A stretch of 64,000 bases of DNA from Angiostrongylus vasorum. Taxonomy: Eukaryota; Nematoda; Chromadorea; Rhabditida; Metastrongylidae. A program made the position numbers and the translations under genes. The stretch spans positions 682,001 to 746,000 of the forward strand of contig JADANN010000328.1 in the NCBI GenBank assembly GCA_018806985.1, in the 5' to 3' direction. The notes beneath the pieces were generated by a model. It was not told the DNA's origin. It saw only the letters and a program-made list of their open reading frames with translations, and did not search any database. This document shows positions 34,221 through 46,930 of the stretch, piece by piece (positions within the stretch are counted from its first letter, which is position 1; every line of letters begins with the position of its first letter).

Positions 34221-34584
34221 TCAAGAACCTTCGCAGAGGTGAATACGGCAAGCCATTCACATACACCGGTATCTATGAAGAGATTGAAACTGGATTTATA
34301 CATTAAAACGTTTGTTATAAAAGAAATCGATGCAATAAACATAGCAAATGCGGCGGTCGATGTCGGCTCGAGCACGACCGCCGAATTGGAGAACAAACTC
34401 GTTGTTCCGGACGTGTTTGCGATACTAGCAAGGACGAGTCTTTAATATTTTCTCCCCTGAGTTCCAGTTAGTGTAAACCGTTCTATCACTTTCGCTTTCA
34501 TGCCGTTTTCTTCCCTAATAGTTGCGGAGGTTAGTTTCTTGTTATGCTGAGATATTTGTAATCTTTTGAATATTCCATTTTCTT

Positions 34585-34905
34585 TGATCCTTGCCGTCAG
34601 CAACCACCCGTCAACGGGATTGATCTGGAGAGCCCACATCGGCATTGAACCCAGCTAAGCTGAGGCTGTAGTTGAATTCACAATGTTTACTTTTTATTTT
34701 CTGCCTTCTCTGATTTTATGGCATGGTATTATGCGAAATACAACCGCAAGATTGCTGAGATGTTTGCAAAACTCGGACCGCAGGTGTTCTGCGGTGGGGA
34801 ACGAACGCGCTATTGTCCTTTCCGTAACGCATTACTCCCGGAAAGGACAACAGCGTGTTCGTTCCTCACCGCAGACACCTGCGGTCCGAGTTCTGCGAAT
34901 ATTTC
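34585..34905. repeat. Family 3 elements with second large palindrome
   Basis: At 34,585-34,680 the minus strand carries the GCTTAGCTGGGTTCAATGCC segment. At 34,756-34,905 the same GC-rich palindrome as at 18,393 is present (arms ending TTTCCG/CGGAAA around a 14-base loop), with a few arm mismatches. Confidence 0.8.
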
Positions 34906-35070
34906 AGCATCATTGAAGTTATATTTCGCAATATACTCTGCCATTAAGAAGAGTACGCAGTAAATAATAAGTTAAGATCCTTTGAATATTCCATTTTCCT
35001 TGATTTTTGTAGTGTTACTACATGTCCCTTTCTAGTTTTCAGAACTTGCTCGTGAGCTTCCACTGAAAAG

Positions 35071-35187
35071 ATGTCTATGGGTAACGTGATGCCTGTTAAA
35101 GTGTTCGTACGAACACGACCATTGAACGAAAAGTAATTGCTTGAAAACGTACAAGAGTGCGTTGAACTCAGAGTAGAGTCGAATCGG
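35071..35187 (+). pseudogene. Kinesin exon 1 with nonsense mutation
   Basis: Same 39-codon exon as at 25,453, but the Glu codon after LNEK is TAA because of a single G-to-T change. The residue pattern PVKVFVRTRPLNEK is closer to the kinesin consensus than the other copy. The donor CGG|GTGCGT is kept, and its phase (0) fits the next exon at 36,961. The gene cannot be translated from this ATG. Confidence 0.75.
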
Positions 35188-35261
35188 GTGCGTTTCCTTC
35201 AGTTGTCTAATGAAAGTCGGTTCTCTTCACAACATATAGTCCTTTAACTGCGAATTTGTAT

Positions 35262-35535
35262 GGGTGTGTGTAGCGCAGTTGTCGAAGGCGCCGTAAAATA
35301 CGCATGGGATGGATCCACGCACCCTAGGCTCTTTATCCCTTCGGGTCGGCAGATTTATAGCAGACTTGTCTGGAAAGATAGCCGCAGTGGCTCGATACAT
35401 TAGCAGGTCAGCGTGAGTAATGTAAAGGCCAAATATGCATTCGGTCACCTGCAACGATGCTTAATGAAAGCGAATGCATGGCACATTCGTCAGGGGATTG
35501 GTCATTATCGAGAACTTTATCATTTATCCTTTCAA
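35262..35535 (+). mobile_element. SINE1 copy in duplicated block
   Basis: Counterpart of 25,617-25,900, with a deletion around the CTCACCAAGCC segment. It lies in kinesin intron 1. Confidence 0.85.
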
Positions 35536-36750
35536 GTAGAATTTATTTAATCCACTTGTCCCGCAGTCGGCTGGGTTTCAGTCTGTGGCTACGTGACATT
35601 GTTAAACTATTTTTTCAAAACATATTCTGCTCATAGTATTTCTTGGTTTTTTGCTAGTACTCCCGCCAACTTGTCTAGTTTCTTCATTCGTGTTTAGCTG
35701 AGGTCGACTTTGAAATTAGGCAGAATTAGTATCTCTAGAACAAAGGCGTTTTTTAGGACTGTGCATATATAATGGGTAGGAGAGATTGCCATTGTTAGAG
35801 TATTCAGTTTGAGTTTTTGGATGGTAGTCTTGTGCTTACATGACGGCGATTTAGATTTCCCTTTGAGAAGGCGTGAATTGTTGTTCGACATGAAGTAAGC
35901 GCAAGTGACCACGCATTGTTTGTCGGGTTCTGCGAAGAGTCCTGGTTTGGTATGGGCTCCAATTTAGGTAGTTCTTCCTGGAATATTGATTTCACTTTCG
36001 AGAGTAGTGCGTAATGGAGGTTCCATATGTTCTGAAGAAATTGTTTTCTTTGTAAGATTGGTAATGTAAATCATACAATCGGGTCACTGGTGGGAGCTAC
36101 TTGCTCGATGACTGAATATTTAGCTAGTTTTGATTTATTCGGATATCTGCATAGAAGCACTAGTTTATCTTCTTTCAAGTGGAGTGCTATTCCTAGAACT
36201 TTTGTATACACTTGTTAATGCCAAATCCCTCGGTCGATTTGATGGATCATTTGTTGGTCGTTCGTTAGAAGTTCTCCCTTTGTTCACACTCAAATCTTCG
36301 GAAAATTTCCTTTGATTGCTTATTTTTTGAGGAAGTGCTCTATAGACGGTCTTGTGATATTATCGTTTTCGACACGTGTTGTTGGTAATCTCGTGAGCGA
36401 GTGTCGGGTTGGACACTTGAGTTTTTAAGCTGTGCTTAATTATTCTTGCAAGGAAGAATGGCAAGGAATTAAGGCCGAGGGTTACACATGTGAATCGTTC
36501 ATAACCATGTCTCTTGGCTGCAAAGGTTGTATGGTGTCGCTGTTCCACAGAAATTCAAGAGCATATCTTCTTCACTCACGGAATTGTATTTGCGAAAAGA
36601 CTTCGTCTAATACGAAAACGATTTGGAATTTCGCATCTTGAAGGTAGGAAGACTGATCTTGTCGAAGGACGTCTTTTAGTCAGAGAAACAGGGCGTTGTT
36701 GTGTCGTCTGCAAACTTCTATTTTTTTTATAAGTCAGTGTTGGAAGGAAG

Positions 36751-36870
36751 ATGGATGGTGTCCTTTCGGTGAAAGTGTTCGTCCGATTTCGACCTTCCAT
36801 TGTGAAAAAATGAGAAATTCTCATGGAAAATGTACAAGTGCCCCCTAAAATTTCTAGAGAGTCAAGTCGG
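36751..36870 (+). pseudogene. Third, diverged kinesin exon 1 copy
   Basis: ATG 36,751 opens MDGVLSVKVFVRFRPSIVK, a kinesin first strand, and then stops at TGA after an A run. In the next frame EILMENVQV continues the homology to ELLENVQE of the other copies. It lies 210 bp upstream of exon 2, so it is the nearest first exon to the motor, but it carries a frameshift. Confidence 0.65.
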
Positions 36871-36960
36871 GCGCATTCGATTTTACTTTAATAGTTGTAG
36901 TATACATAAGTTGTAGTATACAAGTCGCTTGAGGAAAAATACTGATATTTGCTGACTTAG

Positions 36961-38874
36961 ATCTGCTGCAAGGGCAAAAGGTTTGAATTTGATGGCGTCT
37001 TCGATTCCTCATCTCCAGAGGAAGCAATTTATGAACTGGCTACATCTTCACTAGTGGAGCGGTTTCTTGAAGGTTTATTCCTTTTTTTTTCTGCTTTGAA
37101 GGAATCCTGCAATATAGAGCCAGATGAATGTATTAAAAGACGAAGCGGAAGCTAGGTGAACAGCTGGGGTATTTTCTCTCATCGTTTATTTTATGTTGTC
37201 ATCTCTTTGCTTTTATTATTCTTACTGTTCTTCAAGGTTTTAACTGCACAATATTGGCTGATGGTCAGAGTGGAAGTGGGAAAACGTTCACCATGGGCAC
37301 CGAAGAGACCAGAACCAGTATAAGGAGTGAGGACAGAGGAATAATTCCTCGCGCCGCAGCGGCGATCTTCCGCCAAATCAAGGAGTTCGATGTTGATATG
37401 AAATTAAAAAAAACGTATATTATTTTGAGTTGTTGACTTCTTCAAAGCATAGTGAGATTCCTCAAGTTTCATTAAAAAATAAGGTTGGCGTTCATGTATT
37501 TAGTAAAATATTCGCTGAGTTGAGGTTTTCGTATCCATGCTTGAGATATATGACGAAAAAAGTTGTCGATTTGTTCTCCGATGGTTGGGAGCCGTTGCAA
37601 GTACGCGAGCAAGGTGGCAGGGTCTTTGTAATTATTATCTAAGTTTGTGAACACCTCGTTAGCCTATTAGTTAAAATCTGTTTTAGGTGCAAGGTCTATC
37701 CAAAATTTGTGTGGAAAACTTGGATGAAACTATGGAACTGCTCCAGAAAGGTGGAATCCAGCGTAGTAAACGAGAAACAGCCATGAACACTCAAAGTAGT
37801 AGATCTCATGCTGTTTTTACCATATCTCTGAAAAAAGATTGGAACCGACGACGAGTAAGTTATACTATAGCTCTGTCTTAATTTGAGTGATCCTGTTCCA
37901 ACTGTTTCAAGAGACACCAACTTCACGGCAAAGTTGCACCTTGTGGATCTCGCCGGTTCGGAACGTTTAAAAAGACTAAAACAGAGGGAGTGAAAAAAAT
38001 GGAAAGGATTCGGATCAATGAAGGTCAGTCACTGCATTTTCAGTTCCTTGCTTATCTTTCGAGTTTACGATCGTTTCTCAGTCGAGTTTTTCAGGTCTTT
38101 TAGCTCTACGAAATGTTATTTTTGCGTTGTCGGAATCAGGAAGTAGCCGGCATATAGTTTACAGGGATTCGAAGTTAACTAGACTTTTGCAAGGTGGTTT
38201 GTAGTTTCTTGCAATGTGATTGGATTGAATTACATTAAGAATGCTTGAAGATTCACTCGGCGGAAATTCGCAAACGGTGATGATCGCTTGTATATCTCCG
38301 GCCAATTCAAATGTTGAGGAGACATTAAGTACATTGAGGTATTGTTTGTCCCAATTTTACCATTTATTTGTTAGAAGACACGCTTTGTTTACAACAGTTT
38401 ACATTATGTTGACACCAATGGAGGACTTTCTTTCTTCTTTCGAACATCTGTAAACTTTCCTAGTACTGTTGCGGTTTCAACTCACTTATGTTTGTGTGTA
38501 CTATAGGTATGCCGACCGAGCCAAAAGAATAAAGAATAAGCTAATCGTTAATGTGGGTCCCGGCCAACAAAAGGTCAAAAAGCTTAAGGAAAAGGCTCGT
38601 TTTCCTTTTTGTTTTTTCTTTGTCTTGTATGTCGGATACCATGTTACCCATTTTGCATGTATTTTAAGGTAGGATTTTTGGAGAAAGAACTTGCCGAAAA
38701 GACCACTGCAACTGGCCTAGAAGAAAACTGATGAAATGAATTACCAGAAGGTACACGGTCTTTGCATCTCTGACATGTGTGTATATGACAATTATTCAAC
38801 GTGTTTTTGCAGGTTATCGAAGATCAACGCAAGCGATTCAAGTTGGCGCTGACACAAACGCTTGCAATTATTAG
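36961..38874 (+). pseudogene. Kinesin motor domain, KIF4/KLP-19-like, frameshifted
   Basis: Ten or so exons encode an ATP-driven microtubule motor. Exon 2 (36,961-37,072) has KRFEFDGVFDSSSPEE. Exon 3 (37,237 to about 37,414) has the P-loop GQSGSGKT and [15 protein letters not shown]. Exon 4 (37,525-37,627) has MLEIYDEK then PLQVREQGGRV. Exon 5 (37,687-37,854) has AMNTQSSRSHAVFTISL (switch I). Exon 6 (37,912-38,023) has LHLVDLAGSE (switch II). Exon 7 (38,095-38,193) has YRDSKLTRLLQ. Exon 8 (38,251-38,338) has [20 protein letters not shown]. Exon 9 (38,507-38,595) has [15 protein letters not shown], then coiled-coil exons 10-11. The [20 protein letters not shown] segment fits chromokinesin KIF4 best. 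One-base shifts break exon 4 (A run at 37,553) and exon 6 (near 37,967). Confidence 0.8.
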
Positions 38875-38879
38875 GTGCG

Positions 38880-39800
38880 GCTTCAATTCCCATAGACTTA
38901 ATTACTGTGCTGAGTGAACAGTACATGTCTCTCATTCTCGTAGTTTAAACCTTCATGATACATAAAAAATGTGACACTTTGAAATCCTTTTCTACAACTG
39001 AAGTTTGGTAGTTTTCCGATTGGTGCTCGAATTATTCCTCTTATTCATGGAATTTCAACGTTTACATTTCACGTAACTTTGACTGTTCACCTCAACCATC
39101 GCTACTGATTCCGTTAAAGGTTTTTACTATGCACATACGTGGACAATGTACACATAGATTTTTTACATGACCCATCATCACATCTGCTGGTTGGATCCCG
39201 GCATTTCTTGCATTCGATTCCTACCCTCGCATTCATCGTCCACAGTGATCTTCGAGCATTTCGCGTTTCGTTGTTCCAGTTGCTGCTTGAGGATTTGGTC
39301 TTCTTTACGAATGCAGAACGCTGGTAAAGTCAATTCTCCTTACAGTCTTAGATGTAACTGGAATAAGGCGTTCCCCACGTCGATTGGAGGAGAGCGTTCT
39401 GACGGGGATCGAACTAAATCGAACTAACACCTTTTTCTTCCTGATCGACGACATCACTAACCACTCTGTCTCTTTGTATCACCGATCTCACATAGTCATG
39501 TTTGTGACGGTATTCATAATGGCAAGAACTTCAACTTGGGGACCTGGTCTTCCGTGTTCGAGGGAGGCTTACGTTGTTGGCATCTTCATATCTCGCTCAG
39601 TTTAATTTTCTCATGGGTAAATACCATGGATGTCATTGACTGCCGTATTGCATCAGTCAAAATTGCAAAACAAGCACATTTGTATTGCAATAAAGGATAC
39701 GGTCTGAAGAGAAAATATGTAGATAGAGTAGCGTAGGATGTAAGTTGACGATGAGAGAACTCCATTTGGAAAATAGGATGGCAGTTCTTTTCCTTTCTTG
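38880..39800. other. Large intron, nothing firm
   Basis: No exon was found between the coiled-coil exon ending 38,874 and the one starting 39,880. A tRNA-like minus-strand segment at 39,385-39,475 (box B GTTCGATCCCC) may be another SINE remnant. Confidence 0.35.
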
Positions 39801-39879
39801 TTAGGGAGGAAATTCTGACAAATTGATAGTGTGCGGTTTCATTGCTCACGTTTCTGTAGCACCTTACCTTACCTTTCAG

Positions 39880-42459
39880 GAGTAGTACTAAAGTGGATCG
39901 TACCGAAATTGTTCGGCGAATTAGCGAGGCCATAACCCAAGAGAGATTAGAGGAAAAGGTCTGCTCGAGTTTTCTTTGCTAACTTTACGTTGTCCGCCTC
40001 TAATTATCTACGAAGTTGTCAATTTTTGTTTAGCAACACGATTTTTCGACGTATGGGGTGGCTCATGTCCATACTGATGGTGAAATTCTAGGCGAAGATT
40101 TTAAGTGGGAAAAACATTACATTTTTTTCACATATGACGTTTTTATGCTTTTTTTTTCCCAATATTGCATCCCAGATGTTTTTCTAAGGTCGAAACGTGA
40201 GAAACATCGCAGTATTTTGAATTCTGTTCTGGTTATCTTCATCTTGGTAACATTGGGAATTTTAGATGTCTTTTTGCGTTTCTCAGCTACTCTTTGTTAC
40301 ACTGGCACCGTTCCTTCGTTTTTTATTTCTAGCATTATTAATTTCTTTCAAACACTCCAGGACCTCTTCAAGAATAGGCTTATGTTGCTTTTGTATTCGT
40401 TGAATTTTGCTTTGTTTAGAGAACGATAATAGGAAAACAGGATCATATGCTTAATTTGATTGCCTCAGATTCTTGGACAAACGAGCGGACCTCGACAGAG
40501 AACTTGGAGACCTTATATGGCAGATTAATGATTTGAAGGCATCACTTGATCTCGAAAAGGTACGTACCACTCCAGGAATCGTAGATGCTCCATATTATAG
40601 TTTATCGTACCTTTAGTTAAAAAAAGCAATGATGGCAAATTATGAGCTGTCTACGAAGGCATTCGTAAAATATTGGAATTGCAGAGACAAGAAAGTTAAA
40701 TAGAGTGGCAGGAAAACAGAGTTCAAGTTTCCAGTGACTGAAGCTTGGTACCACTAGTTGAATGGTGGCTATTTTTTGATTTTGTGCTACCAGCTTTTGC
40801 TTTGCAGTATCTCAACTTAGTAGTTATTGTTACTACAACGGAAACTATTGACAGTTGGATAATTGGAGAATTACAGCATCTCTGCAATAAAACTGGGCGT
40901 CTGACTCAGATCAGAAAAGCAGTTGGTTTCAGTGGTTATGCAGTAGTTGTTGTTTTAACTACTTGGATACTTTGATGGTCCGTCATCACTAGTTATGCGG
41001 GCTCCAGCAAAATTTCCATTTTTTTCGTGCTTTTGCTGGTCTGGCCATTGCGGTTCTGTAGAGTCCCAAGGTCAGCCTAGCCAAAGTCTACCCCAGGTCA
41101 TCGCTATCCCAGGCAGTCTACGCCCTTGTGGATCAGAGCAAGATTTGCCACCATGCGACTAGTTCGACAGCAGGACGGTGGTGGATCATGGTGTTGATTT
41201 ACACCTAGTTGAGCTTCATGATAGAAACACCTGGCTCCTCCACAGCTTGAGAGGATCTGCCTGGGGTTTGAATCCCACCGCTCTTTATCGCAGTCTAATA
41301 ATCCTTTTCATGGTTAAAAACCAATGGGAGAATTGTTGTTTTATTTTCAATAAGCAATGCTTAGGTCGTTGAGTTCGGTGATCTCTATCTTCACAATATT
41401 ATATTAGTAATATTTTAGTCGGAGCAGAAGGCATTCGAAGCGTAGAAGGTGTCCACGCGCTTTGTCATGTATGGACTCCAAAAGCAACGTGTTAACAACT
41501 GAAGAGGAACGTCGTACACGTGCTTCTAGAGCAAGCATTCGGAGATATGGGAATGTCTGTCTACTTTTTTCCCTTAAATTTCTTTAAAAACACTTTTCTG
41601 CGTGTTCCAGTGGTGTTTTCAAGGTTAAAAAACAATCACACCACTCCAAAATATCTGACTTATCTTCCAATAATCCTTTTCAAAGTTAAAAACTCAACCG
41701 TAAAAGTGGATGTGGATTCTGATGTAGATGAAACTGTTATCGGCGAGTCGTGGGCTCGAGTGAAGCAGCCAAAGCGAGAACAAAAGCAGGAAATTGTGTA
41801 GGTTCTATTACAAGTGATTTCCTAAATAGTTATTTCGCTTAATGAGCACATATGGCTTCATTATTTTTTTAAGAACTACTTTGTTTAATTTTTTCGACGT
41901 GATTTCAGCGCGGATTTGTCTCCAGTTCTTGATTTCACAGAAAGTGCTGAGGGGCCCTCTTAGTGGCTACATCTCACCACGGAGTAGGCGTCAATCAATG
42001 CAATCGCTTGAACCGCTGTGGAATGATGTGGGGGTAGGCGAAGAGTGAGGTAAAAATTACGAATATATAAGTAAGTCTTGATGTAAACTATGTAATGTTT
42101 TAAAATGTATTGAGGGATGAAACATTTCTTCTGCATGGCAAATCTGCAGATTTTCTGGATTATGACGCCGATGTTAGAACACTTGGTTATCTTATGTCTG
42201 GTTCGGATGGGTGATAGTGAAAAGTTTGTCTATGAAAGTATTTTTTACAGACCTACGTTTATACCGTTTTATGGGCAGTAATATATGTGTTATTTTAAAA
42301 TTCTACAGCATGAGGTCAATTATTGAAGTTAAGTTGAACAGTGAAGTTTTCAGTCTGGTGTGGAAAATCCGCCGGCGAATGCTACCTACTCATCTTGCCT
42401 CCAACCTCGGTTTCTTCCCAATCTTGGGCCGTTCTAGAAGGCCAGCGCGTCTTATATGA
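39880..42459 (+). pseudogene. Kinesin C-terminal exons, left arm, with several frameshifts
   Basis: Exons 12-20 of the kinesin (39,880-39,958; 40,034-40,104; 40,469-40,559; 40,808-40,925; about 41,417-41,552; about 41,689-41,800; about 41,909-42,043; about 42,173-42,234; 42,309-42,459) mirror the open exons in the right arm. Compared with those, this arm has an extra G at AAAAGCAG (exon 15), an extra A at GCAGAAGG (exon 16), GAGGGGCC for GAGGGCC and GTGGGGGTAGG for GTGGGGTTGG (exon 18), and a base missing at the exon 17 acceptor. The frame is lost repeatedly. Coding features such as FLDKRADLDRELGDLIWQI remain legible, so decay is recent, or some differences are assembly errors in homopolymers. 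Confidence 0.8.
40960..41310 (-). mobile_element. RTE-derived short element (SINE2)
   Basis: On the minus strand it shows the GGACTCTACAGA...CCAGCAAAAGC segment and the terminal CAAAGTATCCAAGTAG end. It lies in the intron after kinesin exon 15 and is mirrored at 62,470-62,850. Confidence 0.75.
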
Positions 42460-43010
42460 TCTGTTTTTGTGTCATCGACCATCGTCGTTTTTCATTACGC
42501 TTTCATTTCTTGTGTTATTTGCAACGTGTACAGTTTTCGTGTCCATTTTCTTCAAAGTGTAAGGACTTCTATTGATCTTTGTTTTGTCGAACAGTTAATT
42601 ACTCCGACTTATATTTATGGTAATGATGTTTGGTGAATATTTCGCCTTTTCAGGGATCTACGATAGGATTATAAATATTCTCTCGAGAGCTACTGCTCTT
42701 CTAAAATGTAGAAACAATCGAGAAAAATGGTGCTGGTCGTGGGGCGCTGTGGTCGATATGACCTCTCTAGAGGTCGTTTCACTTCTGCTTCTGATGATTT
42801 ATTTTTTGCGCATAAAACTCCTCGTCTACTACACTTTCTGCAATCAGACGATAGATCAGTCAAAAGATGCTGTGGCGAATGTCGTACTGGAAGAGCTTTA
42901 TTCTGTTCTTCGAAAACCCCTTTTCTCCGAACGACTTCATTGGTCAGTTGTTTGATTGGCAGTTAAATGTTATTTCAGTTCTATTCGCTATAATGAGTAT
43001 GGTATTGGCG
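42460..43010. other. Downstream flank of kinesin, nothing firm
   Basis: Frames such as RYDLSRGRFTSASDD are open in one arm but shifted in the other, and no family was recognised. Confidence 0.35.
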
Positions 43011-43014
43011 GGTA

Positions 43015-43300
43015 TAAAAAGTATAGACGTATAAAGCTCTGGGCGTTGATCAATCGCTGAGGGATGCGCAGTGCATTCGACCTCATTAAGTATCGTTTAG
43101 AGGTGATTGAATGCATATCCGGCCTTTACAATGACTCGCTGTGACCTACCGATGTATCGAGCCACGCTGCTACCCTCCCAGACAAGTCTGGTACCAATTT
43201 GCCGACCCCAGACGGATGGAAGGCTTGGTGGGGCTTGGGCGCAGGAGTCGATTCCACATGTGTATTCCAGAGCGCCTCCGACCAATGTGCCACACACACC
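43015..43300 (-). mobile_element. SINE1 copy, left arm
   Basis: Full-length on the minus strand, with an intact head and tail. The mirror copy is at 60,472-60,752. Confidence 0.9.
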
Positions 43301-43894
43301 CCACCGTAGTAATAGTAAATAATGAAGTGCATATCATTTATACGTATGGAGCCATAGAGCGAAATATCCTTTATGGTTCTGTTATGTTCTCAACCTCTTA
43401 ACTGGCTTAGTTATGCAGAAACTACCATATATTTCCCGAAAGCTGGCATGTCCATAACAACTGAGAATTGGCCGTCGTCCCATGCTGCGGCCAAGTAAAT
43501 CTAAGCTTCATCGATTAACTTAACTGTTAGAACGCATCTAGGTTACTGTCGTCCGACAGATTTAAACCCTAAATTTGTAGATACCGTTTGGAGGGCTTAT
43601 CATCGGAAAATGAAGTGAACTCGTCTTTCATTTCAATCTATTCCAAGCTCGTTGTATGATTAGTGCTGAGACAAAATGAAAACAAACTCTTCATTCTACA
43701 GATAAGTCAGATTTGTAAGGGCTATGAAATGGTCATAAGGGTCGAGTCAAATGCATTTTCTAAAACAGTCATTTCTTCTTTTGAGTGGAATATGCTTCAG
43801 CTGATAAGAATATCATTGCAGAAGTACAAGCTGCCATACCATCGCTAGTCACTTTATGGTAGTACTTCATTTTTCATATGTGGATCCAGAAATC

Positions 43895-44290
43895 CTCCCA
43901 ACGGTTCATCGCCTCGTCGTGGCAGGGAGGTGGTTCTGGGCATCGGGCTGCGATGTTCAGCGGAGGATTCATTCCCACTGGCGGGGCCTCCCAAGCTGAA
44001 AAGGAGTCCGGAGTTTCCCATCAGGAAGCCTAGCTAAGAGTAAACCAGTACCAGAATCGACCACCGTCCTGGTATCAAACTAGTCGTATGGTGGTAAAAT
44101 TCCCTCTGATCCACAAGGGCAGAGACTGCCTGTGATTGTGACGATGACTGAGACAGACTGTGGCTAGGCTGACTTCGGGACTCTAGGGACACCACAACGG
44201 CTAAACAAGCAAAACTCCGAAAAAATGGGAATTATGCTGTTGCCCACTTAACCACTGAAGGCAGGCCATCTAAAGTATCCAAGTACGTAA
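43895..44290 (+). mobile_element. SINE2 copy 1 of a local tandem pair
   Basis: From CCTCCCAACGGTTCATCGCC to AAAGTATCCAAGTACGTAAG. About 100 bp upstream (43,797-43,895, starting TTCAGCTGATAAGAA) are also shared with the next copy, so a unit of roughly 490 bp was duplicated in tandem. Confidence 0.8.
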
Positions 44291-44994
44291 GAATCCATAT
44301 GGAAGGCTAATTTGTTTTATAGAGAACATAGGAGGGAAACTGGAAATTTTAATCAACACAGAGTGGTAAGAGAAGAGTTGTATTTTTTTCTTAGATGTCA
44401 CAAGATTTTGCTGGTTCAATGCAAATCGAGTCAATACCTTACATTTGAAACACTGGAGATTCTGAAGCTTTGGCGTTATGTAGATGCGGACCTTAACGCA
44501 TCCGCCTAATTTGAACTAGTTAATAGACAAAGACTTGTATAATTGTTGTGAACAAAACCGTATCACAATCTGTCTCGGAAGGTTCACGTGTTCATTGTAG
44601 CTGGATGGTGTCTCCGGGTTCCGTATTCTGATGTATAACGAGAGTTCTTCTCTTCGACAGGCTCTCCAAAATTGAGAAGTCCGCATTATCAATCCAGAAG
44701 CACATCAAAAAGGGAAGCTAGTATGCAAGAGTTTCTAGCGTGTATCTAGGAACACAGTTGAGAAAGCTGTAGCATAGCTTCAAGGGTAACGGGGGAAGAA
44801 AATCTTGCCCGCTCAGCACATTACCACGGAAGTAGAAACTAATCTGGATTTGGAAATATTCTTTCTGAGAACTAGCGATTCAGCTAACGTGCATTATGCT
44901 TCAGCTGATAAGAACACCATTGCAGAAGGTACAAGATGCTATACAATCGCTGGTCACTTTATGGTAGTACTTCGTTTTTCATATGTGAATCCAT

Positions 44995-45385
44995 AAATCC
45001 TTCCAAGGGTTTACCGCCTCATCGTGGCTGGGAGTTGTTCTTGAGTATCGGGCTGCGATGTAGACCGAGGGGATTCATACCCATGGCAGGGTTTTCCATG
45101 TTGAGAAGGAGTCTGGCGTTTCCACCAGTACCCCCGCTAAGAGTTAACCAATACCAGGATCCACCAGCGTCCTAGTACCAAACTGGTCCCACGGTGGCAG
45201 ATCTCTCTGATCCACAAGGGCAGCGACTGCCTGTGTTGGTGACGACCTGGGGTAGAGTTTGGTCAGGGCGACCTCGGGACTCCGGGAGTACACCATGGCT
45301 AAACCAGCAAAACTCCGAAAAATGGAGATTGTGCTGAGGACCACACAACTAGTGAGAACGCGCCGTCGAAGTATCCAGGTAAGTA
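44995..45385 (+). mobile_element. SINE2 copy 2 of a local tandem pair
   Basis: Closer to the 12,100 copy than to its tandem neighbour. It ends CGAAGTATCCAGGTAAGTAC. Confidence 0.8.
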
Positions 45386-46099
45386 CATGAATATAAAAAG
45401 GTTCCAAAGAATGTATCCATCATACAGCCAGTTTTAGTAACTGGAAGAAAGTCGGTTATTTCAAGTACAAATCTCCCGTGTATACAACAATGTAACGAAT
45501 TACAATACCTTGCGATAATTGTGTTACAAGAAACAACTCAGAGAAAGTGGTTTCAGGGCAGCTCCAATTCTATCGTGCCAAAACACCCGAGTGCAAAACT
45601 TATTGACATATTCGATAAAAGAACTCATACGGTGGAACCTTATCGGACGAAAATCTGCGTTACCAATGTGTTTCTGCCACCACCACTGCCATCCACACCA
45701 ACATTTAAACGCTTCGTTTTGTTATGGCATAACTCGGTGAATAATTCCGTTTGGTTTATTAAATGCTCCGTTAAGAATCTTTCAAGGGAGTATTCGCAAA
45801 AATTCATCAATAAAGTAAAGCAAACGTGTTCTTCTGAAGCGCTGTAGTGCGCGGACGACATGCAGGCATTGGTTCCACATTTTTTTCTAGAGTTTCGCGT
45901 TGCACCATATAAGGTGGCTTGGTCGGTTGAAATGACTTGGCTTGAGAAGAAGATACTGAAAATAGTCCACCTATTCCCCTTATGTTAAATATACATAAAA
46001 TGCAGAACTTATAGCTTAAAGCCTGTACAAAATTGCTGCTCCTAAACAAAAAAAACTTGCCACGATTTTTGCAACTGTAGTATTCCACCACCCGACCCA

Positions 46100-46375
46100 A
46101 AATGGCGCGTATGGCACAGCGGTCGGAGACACCCCTGCATTACACATAGGATCGATCCCCCGCGCCCAAGGCTCACCAAATTTTCCATCTCTCCGCGATT
46201 AGCAAATTGGTACCAGACTTGTTAGGGGAGGATATCAACATTCGCTCGATACATCGGTACGCCACCATGAGTAAAGGCCAGATATGCATTCAATCTCCAA
46301 CGATGCTTAATGAAGTCGAATGCATGGCGCATACCTCAAGCATTGATCAACGCCGACAGCTTTATCCTTTATCCT
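46100..46375 (+). mobile_element. SINE1 copy, left arm
   Basis: Same subtype as 13,195-13,470 (CTCCGCGATTAGCAAATTGG). It belongs to the triplicated block. Confidence 0.9.
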
Positions 46376-46379
46376 TACC

Positions 46380-46930
46380 CGATCCAATGAACGCGGATAG
46401 GACCATCACTGCATCCCGCCGTGAAGTGGAATTGATAACGGAAAAGTTCTAAACCAACGTTTTTCGCTCCACAATCCCTCTTTCGACCCAAAAAATCCTT
46501 GTTAGTGAAAAAACGCCCGAGATTTTACCCTCTGAAGTTGGAGCTGCGATAAAAAGTATGAAGAGAGGCACAATTCGAGAATCCGACAATATTGTTGCCG
46601 ATTTCATTAGAGCAGGAGGTCGCAAACACGTACTTCTCACATTCTACATGGCATCTTATCTTCAAACAGAAAATTTCACACAAGTGGAGGGCGTCGCGCA
46701 CGAACATCCTGCTCAAGAAGGCTGACCCAATGGATCTTCGCAACTACAGTCCAAATATGCTTTGCTGGATGTACTCTACAAGCTGCTCACGTGATTTATC
46801 CTTTGGCGCATAACGACAGCCTTGGACTAGGCATAACGAATTCAGCAACCAAGATTCGACATGGATTTCGCTTCATAAACCACATCCAAACGGTGTTACG
46901 GATCATAGAAATCTGACGGTAGCACCACGA
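46380..46930 (+). mobile_element. RTE LINE fragment, left arm
   Basis: Counterpart of 13,470-14,020, with SRREVELITEKF and KKADPMDLRNYSP in the plus-strand reading. It ends abruptly at GGTAGCACCA, which marks the end of the shared block. Confidence 0.75.

Larger units (their letters stand above)
34860..36625 (+). repeat. Segmental duplication, copy 2
   Basis: Counterpart of 25,236-26,980. This copy runs on into the kinesin motor exons and is therefore probably the original context of the exon-1 block. Confidence 0.9.

Noticed and set aside
34351..34383. Nine-base perfect GC-rich inverted repeat
   Set aside because: Short enough to occur by chance and lying in an unassigned open frame; not reported as a feature.
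33951..34445. 164-residue plus-strand frame
   Set aside because: The first half is SINE1; the second half is open on both strands and has no recognisable family, so it was not called a gene.
40058..40429. 123-residue frame continuing kinesin exon 13
   Set aside because: After the exon it reads through an intron with a GTGGGA donor; the hydrophobic part is intronic T-rich sequence.
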